DNA of 64,000 bases, from contig JAHBZM010000001.1 of the NCBI GenBank assembly GCA_019635435.1, forward strand, positions 2,418,001-2,482,000. Direction: 5' to 3'. This DNA comes from Ramlibacter sp. GTDB lineage: Bacteria; Pseudomonadota; Gammaproteobacteria; Burkholderiales; Burkholderiaceae_C. The position numbers and the translations under genes were made by a program. Shown here one piece after another: positions 17,903-25,609 of this stretch; the stretch's first letter is position 1; the number at the start of each line of letters is the position of its first letter. The notes beneath the pieces were generated by a model that was not told the origin of the DNA, did not search any database, and was given only the letters and a program-made list of their open reading frames with translations.

Positions 17903-18805
17903 TCAGGGCAAAGTGTGCAGCGGGATGTCGCGTGCGGCGGCCAGCCGGTCAAGCTGCTGGCGTGTTTGCGTGAGCAAAAAGGCGGCGATCGCCTCGTGGG
18001 TGGCGGGGGCCAGCATGGCGCGCATGCCGGAGTCGGCCACGCCGGCCGCCGCGCACAGCGCTGCCGCAAAGTGAGGCTCCAGCGCAGCCACGGCCACCCG
18101 GCCATCCTTGCATGGGTAGACCTTGTAGCCCGCGTGCGCGCCGCCTACCGAACCGGTGGGCTGGGTCAGGCCCCAGTTGCGGGGCAGGGCAAGGTAGCCG
18201 GCGGCATCGGCCAGCGCCACCTCGATGAACACGCCCCGCGGGTGCGGGTCGCCGGTGCCGGCGTAGCGTTCGCTTTGCAGCAGCGCGGCCTGCAGCACGG
18301 CCTCGCTGGCCATCAGCGAGCCGCCCATGTCGGCGTACAGCGTGGGCGGCAGGGCCAGGCCACTGACCAGGCCGTTGTCGGCCAGGTAGGTCAGGTCGTG
18401 GCCGGGCTCCTCGGCGCGCGCGCCGGGCGCGCCGACGATGGCGACCTGGGACAGCGTGGGGTAGGTCTTGTGCAATGCCTTCCAGCCCAGGCCCAGCTTG
18501 GTCAGCGCCGACGGCCGGAACGAGGTCAGCAGCACGTCGGCCTTGGCCAGTTCGCGGTGCAGCAGCTTTTGGCCGGTGGCGGTCTTGAGGTCGGCGCCGA
18601 GCACCTTCACGCCCTCATGCAGCTGGGCGTAGGCCGGCTTGTTGTAGTGCCCCATGGGGTCGCCCGTGGGTGGCTCCAGCTTGACGCAGGTGGCGCCCAT
18701 GGCGCGGCAGCGCATGAGCGCGGCCGGGCCGGGCAGGTTGAGCGCCAGGCTCAGGACGCGCACGCCCTTGAGCGGGCGCAGGACAGGTTTTTTTGCGGAG
18801 GCCAT
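17903..18805 (-). CDS. CaiB/BaiF family (class III) CoA-transferase
   Basis: A 300-residue class III CoA-transferase-like protein: LKGVRVLSLALNLPGPAA at the N-terminus, VKLEPPTGDPM, and DVLLTSFRPSALTKLGLG. Classic members are about 380-400 residues and carry a catalytic aspartate. This one is short, and no aspartate is evident in the usual context (HDLTYLADNGLVSGL carries one candidate). It may be a racemase-like or inactive relative. It starts at ATG 18805 and lies 37 bp downstream of pobA on the same strand, so it may be co-transcribed. Confidence 0.85.
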   Translation of the reverse strand: MASAKKPVLRPLKGVRVLSLALNLPGPAALMRCRAMGATCVKLEPPTGDPMGHYNKPAYAQLHEGVKVLGADLKTATGQKLLHRELAKADVLLTSFRPSALTKLGLGWKALHKTYPTLSQVAIVGAPGARAEEPGHDLTYLADNGLVSGLALPPTLYADMGGSLMASEAVLQAALLQSERYAGTGDPHPRGVFIEVALADAAGYLALPRNWGLTQPTGSVGGAHAGYKVYPCKDGRVAVAALEPHFAAALCAAAGVADSGMRAMLAPATHEAIAAFLLTQTRQQLDRLAAARDIPLHTLP

Positions 18806-18842
18806 GATGGAATTTAACCCACGGTCCGCGCCGGCGCTGTCG

Positions 18843-20024
18843 TCAGTGCAACTCCAGCGGCAGCCCCACGTAGTTCTCGGCCAGCGTGGTGGAGGCGGCG
18901 ACCGAACCCACGAGGTAGTCGAGCTCGGCTTCCTGGATCTTCTGGCCAAAGCCCTGGGTGTCCGGGAAACGGTGCAGCAGCGAGGTCAGCCACCAGCTGA
19001 AGCGCTCGGCCTTCCAGACCCGGCGCAGGCAGCGCGCGGAATAGGTGTCAATGCCCGCGGGGGTTTTGTCGCGGTAGTACTCGATCAGCGCGCTGGACAG
19101 GTACTTGACGTCGCTGGAGGCCAGGTTCAGGCCCTTGGCGCCCGTGGGCGGCACGATGTGGGCGGCATCGCCCGCCAGGAACAGGCGGCCAAAGCGCATG
19201 GGTTCGGCCACGAAGCTGCGCAGCGGGGCGATGCTTTTCTCGATGGTCGGGCCGGTGACGATGGCCTCGGCCAGGGCCGGGTCCAGCCGGCGGCGCAGCT
19301 CGTCCCAGAAGCGCTGGTCGCTCCAGTCCTCCACCTTGTCGTCCAGCGGGCATTGCACGTAGTAGCGGCTGCGCGTGAGGCTGCGCATGGAGCACAGCGA
19401 GAAGCCGCGTTCGCTGTTGCCGTAGACGATGGCGTGGGGCGACACCGGCGGCACGTCGGCCAGCACGCCGAGCCAGCCAAAGGGGTAGTGGCGCTCGTAC
19501 TCGGTGATGCTGTCCTTGACGCTGGCGCGGCTCACGCCGTGGTAGCCGTCGCAGCCGGCAATGAAGTCGCAGTCCAGCGTGTGGGTCTGGCCGTCCTTCT
19601 CGTAGGTGATGCGGGGCCGGCTGCCGTCAAAGTCCGCCGGCGTGACGTTGGCGGCTTCGTACACGGTGGTCAGGCCGGCGGCGGCGCGCGCTTCCATGAG
19701 ATCACGGGTCAGCTCGGTCTGGCCGTAGGCCGTGACCACCTTGCCCCCGGTCAGGCCGTGCACGTCGATCGGGTGGCGCGTGCCCGCGAACACCAGCTCG
19801 ATGCTGTGGTGAACGGTGCCTCCGGCATCCACGCCCGCGCCCACGCCCGCCTCGTGCAGCAGGTCCACGGTGATCTGCTCCAGGATGCCAGCGCGGATGC
19901 GGCCCAGCACATAGTCGCCGGTCTGGCGCTCCAGAATGATGTTGTCGATGCCGGCCTTGTGCAGCAACTGGCCGAGCAGCAGGCCGGAAGGGCCCGCGCC
20001 GATGATGGCGACCTGGGTACGCAT
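18843..20024 (-). CDS. pobA: 4-hydroxybenzoate 3-monooxygenase
   Basis: A 393-residue flavoprotein of the length typical for PobA. It has the FAD motif VAIIGAGPSGLLLGQLLHKA, the GRIRAGILEQ block, DFIAGCDGYHGVSR (DG motif) and RLFLAGDAAHIVPPTGAKGL. It converts 4-hydroxybenzoate to protocatechuate with NADPH and O2. The ATG at 20024 gives the family N-terminus. It is divergent from an IclR-type regulator with repeats in the shared promoter, the standard pobA/pobR arrangement. The protocatechuate ring-cleavage genes are not in the window. Confidence 0.97.
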   Translation of the reverse strand: MRTQVAIIGAGPSGLLLGQLLHKAGIDNIILERQTGDYVLGRIRAGILEQITVDLLHEAGVGAGVDAGGTVHHSIELVFAGTRHPIDVHGLTGGKVVTAYGQTELTRDLMEARAAAGLTTVYEAANVTPADFDGSRPRITYEKDGQTHTLDCDFIAGCDGYHGVSRASVKDSITEYERHYPFGWLGVLADVPPVSPHAIVYGNSERGFSLCSMRSLTRSRYYVQCPLDDKVEDWSDQRFWDELRRRLDPALAEAIVTGPTIEKSIAPLRSFVAEPMRFGRLFLAGDAAHIVPPTGAKGLNLASSDVKYLSSALIEYYRDKTPAGIDTYSARCLRRVWKAERFSWWLTSLLHRFPDTQGFGQKIQEAELDYLVGSVAASTTLAENYVGLPLELH

Positions 20025-20097
20025 GGGGTGTCTCCTGACTTTGATCTGCGTCAAGGTTAGGACTCCGCGGCCCGGAAGGACAGGGCTTTGCCGGACC

Positions 20098-20138
20098 ATT
20101 GCGCGATGATCGCGCCCAATGTGCGATGATCGCGCAAT
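20098..20138. promoter_or_regulatory. PobR operator repeats between pobA and pobR
   Basis: The 13-bp direct repeat GCGATGATCGCGC occurs at 20103-20115 and 20123-20135, exactly 20 bp (two helical turns) apart. The outer parts also form an inverted repeat, ATTGCGCGAT (20098-20107) with ATCGCGCAAT (20129-20138). It runs into the pobR start codon. IclR-type PobR/PcaU proteins bind repeated 10-bp motifs of this sort. Confidence 0.85.
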
Positions 20139-20922
20139 GACTATCGCCAGGGCCGATTTCATCGAGGGCATGGCCAAGGGCCTGGCCGTGCTCGAGAGCT
20201 TTGACACCGAGCGCCAGCGGCTGAACGCGACGCTGGCGGCACAGCGCGCGGGCATCACCCGCGCCGCCGCCAGGCGCCACCTGCTCACACTGGCGCACCT
20301 GGGCTACCTCGAAACCGACGGCAGCTATTTCTGGCTGTCGCCCAAGGTGCTGCGCTTCTCGGGCAGCTACCTGGCGTCGGCCCGGCTGCCACGGTTGCTG
20401 CAGCCCACGCTGAACCGGCTGGCGGCGCAGACGCTGGAGCCGTTTTCGGCCGTGGTGCTGGACGGCGCCGAGGTGGTGATCGTGGCGCGCAGCGGGGTGG
20501 ACCTGAAGACGGTGCCCGGTGGCGCGGCCCGTCTGCTGGCCTATGGCCTGCACCTGGGGGCCCGGCTGCCGGCCCATGCCACGTCCACGGGCCGGGTGCT
20601 GCTGGCCGCCAAAAGCAAAACCGCCTTCAACGAATGGCTGCGCGGGCGCACGCTGCCGCGCATCGCGCCGCGCACCACGACCGACCCCAAGCAGTTGCGC
20701 GCCATCATCGCGCAGGTGCGCGCCGACGATTGGTGCGTGGCCAGCGAAGAGCACGAGATCGGCGTGCATGCGCTGGCGGTGCCGCTGCGCAACGCCCAAG
20801 GCGAGACCGTGGCCGCGCTGAACGTGGTCACGTCAGCCGCGCGGCTGGTGCCTGAGGTGATGCAGCACGATCTGCTGCCGCTGCTGCAGGATGCGGCGCG
20901 TGAACTGGGGCCGCTGCTGTGA
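20137..20922 (+). CDS. pobR: IclR-family regulator of 4-hydroxybenzoate catabolism
   Basis: A 261-residue IclR-type activator. It has an N-terminal winged helix (FIEGMAKGLAVLESFD, then LNATLAAQRAGITRAAARRH) and a C-terminal effector domain ending AALNVVTSAARLVPEVMQ. The match to the PcaR/PcaU/PobR subgroup and the divergent pobA make the assignment strong. The start MTIARADF lies at the end of the operator repeats, so binding there would also block its own transcription or translation start (inference). Confidence 0.93.
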   Translation: MTIARADFIEGMAKGLAVLESFDTERQRLNATLAAQRAGITRAAARRHLLTLAHLGYLETDGSYFWLSPKVLRFSGSYLASARLPRLLQPTLNRLAAQTLEPFSAVVLDGAEVVIVARSGVDLKTVPGGAARLLAYGLHLGARLPAHATSTGRVLLAAKSKTAFNEWLRGRTLPRIAPRTTTDPKQLRAIIAQVRADDWCVASEEHEIGVHALAVPLRNAQGETVAALNVVTSAARLVPEVMQHDLLPLLQDAARELGPLL

Positions 20923-20935
20923 CTGGCGCCAAAAA

Positions 20936-21424
20936 TCAGTTGGTGCCCGCCGCCGGGGTGGCTTTTGCCACTTCGCCAGGCGGCGTTCCCTTGACTGGCG
21001 AGCCTTCCTGTTCATCGCGCCTGTCAAACACGAGTGTCTGGCCAAACACCAGTTGCATCCAGGTCGGGTAGGTATAGGCCGTGCCCTTGTTGTGGTCGAT
21101 GATGGCGCCGATGCCGCCACCAAAAATGATGTTGCCCGCCATGCCCGCATTGGCGCGCGAAATGGCCCGCGCCTTGGCTTCGGGCTGGCCGGCCTGGGAG
21201 CACACGATGTCGAGGTCTTTGGATGAGCGGCGCACCTGGGTGGTTTCGCCGGATTTGGCGCTGGCGCTCCCATAGTCGTTGTTGACCTTGCAATCGGCGC
21301 CCACAACCTCGGTGCCGGTGGCGGTTCGGGTTTCGATCTTCACGGGATGCGTCGAATCATTCATCACCGACGCACAACCCACCATGGCGAACGCGCCCGC
21401 CGCCACCAACAGACTCTTGAACAT
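20936..21424 (-). CDS. Predicted lipoprotein of unknown function
   Basis: A 162-residue protein starting MFKSLLVAAGAFAMVGCASV, with a lipobox cysteine at residue 17 and a GGGGA ribosome binding site. The body contains TGTEVVGADCKVNND and a glycine-rich hydrophobic stretch, AGNIIFGGGIGAIIDHNKGT, followed by YPTWMQLVFGQTL. This pattern is seen in small outer-membrane-associated lipoproteins, but no function is known to me. The C-terminus is Pro/Thr/Ala-rich. It appears monocistronic. Confidence 0.82.
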   Translation of the reverse strand: MFKSLLVAAGAFAMVGCASVMNDSTHPVKIETRTATGTEVVGADCKVNNDYGSASAKSGETTQVRRSSKDLDIVCSQAGQPEAKARAISRANAGMAGNIIFGGGIGAIIDHNKGTAYTYPTWMQLVFGQTLVFDRRDEQEGSPVKGTPPGEVAKATPAAGTN

Positions 21425-21552
21425 GGAACTCCCCTTGGAAAAAATTTTTTGGTTGCCCCAGGCCCTCGGCCTGAAGTGCGCAGGGAGTGTAACTCGATGT
21501 AGCAAGTTGAGAACAGGCGCATGCGACGCCTCTGCCGCGTTGCAGGTCCGCC

Positions 21553-22266
21553 TCAGACCCCGAGGTACTGGTCCAGCAGCTGCGGCTGCGCGTTCAGCTC
21601 GGTCGAGCTGCCGGCAAACACCACTTCGCCCTTGACGAGGATCACGTTGCGGTCGGTGATCTGGGTCACGTGCTTCCAGTTCTTGTCCACGATCACGCTG
21701 CTGATGCCGGACTCGCGGATCAGCCCGCAGATGCGCCAGATCTCGCGCGCGATCAGCGGCGCCAGGCCTTCGGTGGCTTCGTCGAGAATCAACACGTCGG
21801 GGTTGGTCATGAGCGCGCGGCCGATGGTGAGCATCTGCTGCTCGCCGCCGCTGAGCTGCTGGCCGCCGTGGCCCAGGCGCTCCTTGAGGCGGGGGAAGGT
21901 CTCGAGCACGCGGTCGTAGGTCCAGTCGCGCTGGCCCCGGGTGCCGGCGCGCGCGGCCATCTTGAGGTTCTCGACCACGCTGAGGTTGCCGAAGATGCCG
22001 CGGCCTTCGGGCACATAGGCCATGCCCAGCTGGGCGACCTCGTAGGGCGCGCGGCCGGTCATGTCGCGGCCCATGATCCGCACCGTGCCGCCACGCGGCT
22101 TGACCAGGCCCATCAGGCTCTTGAGCAAAGTGCTCTTGCCCATGCCATTGCGGCCCATGAGGCCGATGGTTTCGCCGCGCGCGACGGAAAAGTCGATGCC
22201 GCGCAGGATGTGGCTCGCGCCGTAGTAGGTGTGCAGGCCGCTGGCTTCAATCAACAGGTCGGACAT
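21553..22266 (-). CDS. ABC transporter ATP-binding protein, LivF type
   Basis: A 237-residue ATPase of branched-chain/aromatic-acid importers, with Walker A GRNGMGKST, signature LSGGEQQM and Walker B VLILDEATEGLAP. It is the last gene of a permease-ATPase operon on the minus strand (LivH, LivM, LivG, LivF types). The nearby benzoate-CoA ligase and box genes suggest an aromatic acid such as benzoate as substrate rather than leucine (inference). Confidence 0.93.
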   Translation of the reverse strand: MSDLLIEASGLHTYYGASHILRGIDFSVARGETIGLMGRNGMGKSTLLKSLMGLVKPRGGTVRIMGRDMTGRAPYEVAQLGMAYVPEGRGIFGNLSVVENLKMAARAGTRGQRDWTYDRVLETFPRLKERLGHGGQQLSGGEQQMLTIGRALMTNPDVLILDEATEGLAPLIAREIWRICGLIRESGISSVIVDKNWKHVTQITDRNVILVKGEVVFAGSSTELNAQPQLLDQYLGV

Positions 22267-22268
22267 TT

Positions 22269-23030
22269 TCAGTGTTCCTCACCCAGATAAGCCGCCTGCA
22301 CGTTGGCATCGGCGCGCACGTCGGCCGGGGCACCGCTGGCAATCACCTGGCCGTTGACCATGACCGTGAGGTGATCGGCCAGCGTGAACACCGCGTCCAT
22401 GTCGTGCTCGACCAGCAGCATGGCGTGGTCGGGCTTGATGGCCAGCAGCAGCGCCACCATGCGCTCGGCCTCGGCCACGCCCATGCCGGCCAGCGGCTCG
22501 TCGAGCAGCAGCACCTGGGGGCCGGTGGCCAGGGTCATGGCGATCTCGAGCTGGCGCTGCTCGCCGTGGCTGATGGTGCCGGCAATGGCGTTTCGCCGGT
22601 CCTTGAGGCCGGATAGCTCGATGGCCCGCTCGGCGCGGTCGTTGATTGCTACAAAACTCGTAGCACTGCTGAGCCAGCGCCAGGCGTTGGGGGCCCGTGA
22701 CTGGGCGGCCAGGCGCACGTTGTCCCAGACGCTGAAGGGCAGGAAGATGTTGGTCTTCTGGTAGCTGCGGCCCAGGCCCTGGCGCGAAATGCGGTGGGGC
22801 TTGTGGCCCGTGACGTTGGCGCCACCCAGCGTGACGCGGCCCGAGGTGGGGGGCAGGTCGCCCGACAGCAGGTTGGTCAGCGTGGATTTTCCTGCACCGT
22901 TGGGGCCGATCACCGCGTGGATGCGGTCGCGCCAGAGGTCCACCGACACATCGTTCACGGCGGCCAGGCCGCCAAAGCGCTTGGTCAGCTGCTGCGCGCT
23001 CAACAGGAGTTCGCCGGTGGCGGCCATCAT
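22269..23030 (-). CDS. ABC transporter ATP-binding protein, LivG type, with repeat-derived segment
   Basis: A 253-residue ATPase with Walker A IGPNGAGKST (near 41-50), a Q-loop region YQKTNIFLPFSVWDNVRLA, signature ISHGEQRQLE and Walker B LLLDEPLAGM. The start ATG overlaps the LivM stop (ATGA) and has GGAGG upstream. Residues about 112-129 (APNAWRWLSSATSFVAIN) are encoded by a palindromic mini-element, in a loop that varies in the family. It is paired with the LivF-type ATPase downstream. Confidence 0.93.
   Translation of the reverse strand: MMAATGELLLSAQQLTKRFGGLAAVNDVSVDLWRDRIHAVIGPNGAGKSTLTNLLSGDLPPTSGRVTLGGANVTGHKPHRISRQGLGRSYQKTNIFLPFSVWDNVRLAAQSRAPNAWRWLSSATSFVAINDRAERAIELSGLKDRRNAIAGTISHGEQRQLEIAMTLATGPQVLLLDEPLAGMGVAEAERMVALLLAIKPDHAMLLVEHDMDAVFTLADHLTVMVNGQVIASGAPADVRADANVQAAYLGEEH
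22644..22696 (+). repeat. Palindromic mini-element copy 3 (subfamily II), inside the LivG-type gene
   Basis: On the + strand it reads GATTGCTACAAAACTCGTAG, then CACTGCTGAGCCAGCG, then CCAGGCGTTGGGGGCCC. The GCTA-loop-TAGC stem and the terminal GGCC match the other copies, while the middle differs from subfamily I. The reading frame of the antisense coding strand stays open through it. Confidence 0.7.
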
Positions 23031-24034
23031 GGACCCTCCTTGCGCTGGAACAGGCGCCCGGCCAGCCCGAGCAGGCCGCGCGGCGCGAACATCACGATGG
23101 CCACGATGAACAGGCCCATCCACAGCTGCCAGTGCTTGCCGATGTGGACCCCGCCGACGGTGGGCAGGTCCTTGAACACACTGAGCAAATACTCGAAGGC
23201 AAAGGCGCCCACGATGGCCCCCGCAAAGTTGCCCATGCCGCCCAGGATCACCATCATGATCGCGTGCGCGCTCATGTGAAAGCCCATGAGCTCGGGGTTC
23301 ACGTAACCGGTCTGCGCGCCCCAGAGGTAGCCCGCCAGGCCCGCCAGCGCGCCGGCCAGCGTGAAGGCCGCGAGCTTGTAGCCAAAGGTGCCGAAGCCCA
23401 TGGCGCGCATGCGGTGCTCGTTGACGCGGATGCCCGCCAGGGCCCGCCCGAACGGGCTGAACAGCAGCCGCCGCAGGAAGGCATAGACCGCGACCAGGCA
23501 GGCCAGCGTGAAGTAGTAGAAGCTGCGCTTGTCTTCCAGGTCAAACGGCGCCCAGCCAAACAGCGTGGCGTCGGGCTTGAAGTTGATGTACAGGCCGTCG
23601 GAGCCGCCGAGCGAGCGGTTGTCGAAGAACACATAGAACACCATCTGCGCAAACGCCATGGTCACCATGATGAAGTAGATGCCCTGGGTGCGCACCACGA
23701 AGAAGCCGATCACCAGGGCCGCCAGCGCCGAGCCCAGCACGGCGGCCGGCAGCGTCCACCACAGCGCGACCGACTCACCGGCCGGCGTCATGAAGGCCAG
23801 CGCATAGCCCGAGATGCCGAAGAACGCCGCATGCCCCAGCGACACCAGGCCGGTCACGCCTTGGAGCAGGTCCAGGCTCATGGCAAAAATGGCCAGGATC
23901 ATCATGCGCGCCACCATCTGGGCGTAAAAATCGCTGCCCACGAACGGGAAGGCGACGAGCGCGATCAGGCCCAGCGCCAGCGCAGCCTGCAGGCCGCGCG
24001 GCAGGGTTTCGAGGTTGTTCTTGGGGGCGCTCAT
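23027..24034 (-). CDS. ABC transporter permease, LivM type
   Basis: A 335-residue inner-membrane permease with about nine to ten hydrophobic segments. The LivM hallmarks are visible: LDLLQGVTGLVSLGHAAFFG near 60 and the cytoplasmic loop with SPFGRALAGIRVNEHRMRAMG near 210, followed by LAGLAGYLWG. It overlaps LivH and LivG start/stop codons by 4 bp on both sides, so it is translationally coupled. Confidence 0.93.
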   Translation of the reverse strand: MSAPKNNLETLPRGLQAALALGLIALVAFPFVGSDFYAQMVARMMILAIFAMSLDLLQGVTGLVSLGHAAFFGISGYALAFMTPAGESVALWWTLPAAVLGSALAALVIGFFVVRTQGIYFIMVTMAFAQMVFYVFFDNRSLGGSDGLYINFKPDATLFGWAPFDLEDKRSFYYFTLACLVAVYAFLRRLLFSPFGRALAGIRVNEHRMRAMGFGTFGYKLAAFTLAGALAGLAGYLWGAQTGYVNPELMGFHMSAHAIMMVILGGMGNFAGAIVGAFAFEYLLSVFKDLPTVGGVHIGKHWQLWMGLFIVAIVMFAPRGLLGLAGRLFQRKEGP

Positions 24035-24894
24035 TGTTTGAACAGGCCTTCAGGTTTCCACAGCAGCACAGCCGCCATCAGCATGTAGACCAGCATGCCC
24101 GCGAGCTGGGGCAAGAGAACCTTGCCAAAGGTATCGACCAGACCCACCAGCAGCGCCGAGATCAGGGCGCCGCGCACCGAGCCGATGCCGCCGATCACCA
24201 CCACCACAAAGCACATGATCAGCACCTGCGAGCCCATGTTGGGGTAGACGCTGGAGATCGGCGCGGCAATCATGCCGGCCACCGTGGCCAATGCCACGCC
24301 CAGCGCGAACACCACGGCGTGGATCAGCTTGATGTTGATGCCCAGCGACTCCGCCATGTCGCGGTTGAAGGCACCGGCGCGGATCTTCATGCCCAGGCGG
24401 GTTCTGGAAATCAGCAGGTACAGGCCCAGGGCCAGCACGATGCACACGCCCGACATGAACAGCCGGTAAACCGGGTAGGACAGGGTGTCGGTCAGCGGAA
24501 TGGAGCCGCGCAGCAGCTCGGGAATTTTCACGCCATGCACGTCATCGCCCCACAGGATGGAGCGCATCTCCTCAAAGATGTAGATCAGGCCGAAGGTGAG
24601 CAACACCTGGTCCAGGTGATCGCGCTGGTAGAAGTGGCGAAACAGCAGCCATTCGAGTGCCAGGCCAAACACCACCGACAGCGCCGCGCCCACCACAATG
24701 GCCAGCACCAGGCTGCCCAGCAGGGTGGACAGCGACCAGGCCAGGTAGGCGCCCAGCATGTAGAAACTGCCATGCGCGAGGTTGACCACGCCCATGATGC
24801 CGAAGATCAGCGTCAGGCCGGCGGCCAGCATGAACAGCAGCAGGCCGTATTGCACGCTGTTGAGCAGCTGGATGAGAAAGCTGGGGAAGTCCAT
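24031..24894 (-). CDS. ABC transporter permease, LivH type
   Basis: A 287-residue permease of the LivH family with about eight membrane segments. Conserved blocks are FGIMGVVNLAHGSFYMLGAY near 28-47 and RTRLGMKIRAGAFNRDMAES, followed by GMIAAPISSVYPNMGSQ. It forms the membrane channel together with the LivM-type permease. It lies 6 bp downstream of the LysE-type gene on the same strand. Confidence 0.94.
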   Translation of the reverse strand: MDFPSFLIQLLNSVQYGLLLFMLAAGLTLIFGIMGVVNLAHGSFYMLGAYLAWSLSTLLGSLVLAIVVGAALSVVFGLALEWLLFRHFYQRDHLDQVLLTFGLIYIFEEMRSILWGDDVHGVKIPELLRGSIPLTDTLSYPVYRLFMSGVCIVLALGLYLLISRTRLGMKIRAGAFNRDMAESLGINIKLIHAVVFALGVALATVAGMIAAPISSVYPNMGSQVLIMCFVVVVIGGIGSVRGALISALLVGLVDTFGKVLLPQLAGMLVYMLMAAVLLWKPEGLFKQ

Positions 24895-24900
24895 GGCTTG

Positions 24901-25527
24901 TCAGGCGTTGCGGCGCGTCAATAGCAGCAGGCCGCCCATGAGCGTGAACAGGCCGCCGCAGACCCGGTTGACCCAGCGCACCGCGGTGCTGGAGCGCAGC
25001 ACGGGCACCAGCCGCGACACGCCCAGTGCGCACAGCGTGAGCACGGTGAGCTCGAACGCCATGAAGGTCAGAGCGAGCACGGCAAACTGGGGCAGCACGG
25101 GCGCCGACGGATTCAGGAACTGCGGGAAGAAGGCCGCGAAGAACAGCACGGCCTTGGGGTTGCTGGCGCCCACCAGAAAGCCCTGCAGGTAGAAAGAGCG
25201 CGTGCGCTGGCGTTGCGGCCCGCCCGTGAATTCAATGGCCAGCGACTCGCTGCGAAAGGTCTTGATGCCCAGCCAGATCAGGTAGGCCGCGCCGGCCACC
25301 TTGGCCACGGTGAACGCGGTTTCAGACGCCGCCAGCAGCGCACCCAGGCCCATGGCCGACAGCGCCATCACGCACAGGATGGCGGTGACCGCACCCGCCA
25401 CCGAGGTCATGGCGCGGCGCGGGCCATGGTTGAGCGCGTTGGTCACGCACATGAGCATGGTGGGGCCAGGGGTGAGGATCAGCAGCGCAACGGCCGCGAC
25501 GTACAGCAGGTAGGTGGACAGGGTCAT
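24901..25527 (-). CDS. LysE/RhtB family exporter
   Basis: A 208-residue membrane protein with about six hydrophobic segments and the family signature PGPTMLMCVTNALNHGPRRA near residue 22. YLIWLGIKTFRSE and GFLVGASNPKAVLFFAAFFP follow. The family exports amino acids and related metabolites. Here it sits between the genes for the binding protein and the permeases of an importer, which is unusual. It may relieve accumulation of substrate or of an amino-acid conjugate (speculative). Confidence 0.9.
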   Translation of the reverse strand: MTLSTYLLYVAAVALLILTPGPTMLMCVTNALNHGPRRAMTSVAGAVTAILCVMALSAMGLGALLAASETAFTVAKVAGAAYLIWLGIKTFRSESLAIEFTGGPQRQRTRSFYLQGFLVGASNPKAVLFFAAFFPQFLNPSAPVLPQFAVLALTFMAFELTVLTLCALGVSRLVPVLRSSTAVRWVNRVCGGLFTLMGGLLLLTRRNA

Positions 25528-25560
25528 GGGGATCGTTCAAGCATGCTGCGTGCCACAAGG

Positions 25561-25590
25561 CAAAAAAATGGGAGGTCCGCAAACCTCCCA
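25561..25590 (-). terminator. Rho-independent (partial) terminator after the binding-protein gene
   Basis: On the minus strand the hairpin TGGGAGGT / ACCTCCCA (6-nt loop, 25569-25590) is followed directly by a run of seven T. It lies 19 bp after the stop of the binding-protein gene and before the LysE and permease genes. It may give the usual excess of binding protein over membrane components. Confidence 0.85.
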
Positions 25591-25609
25591 CTCTGGAGCA
25601 CGGGCCGTG

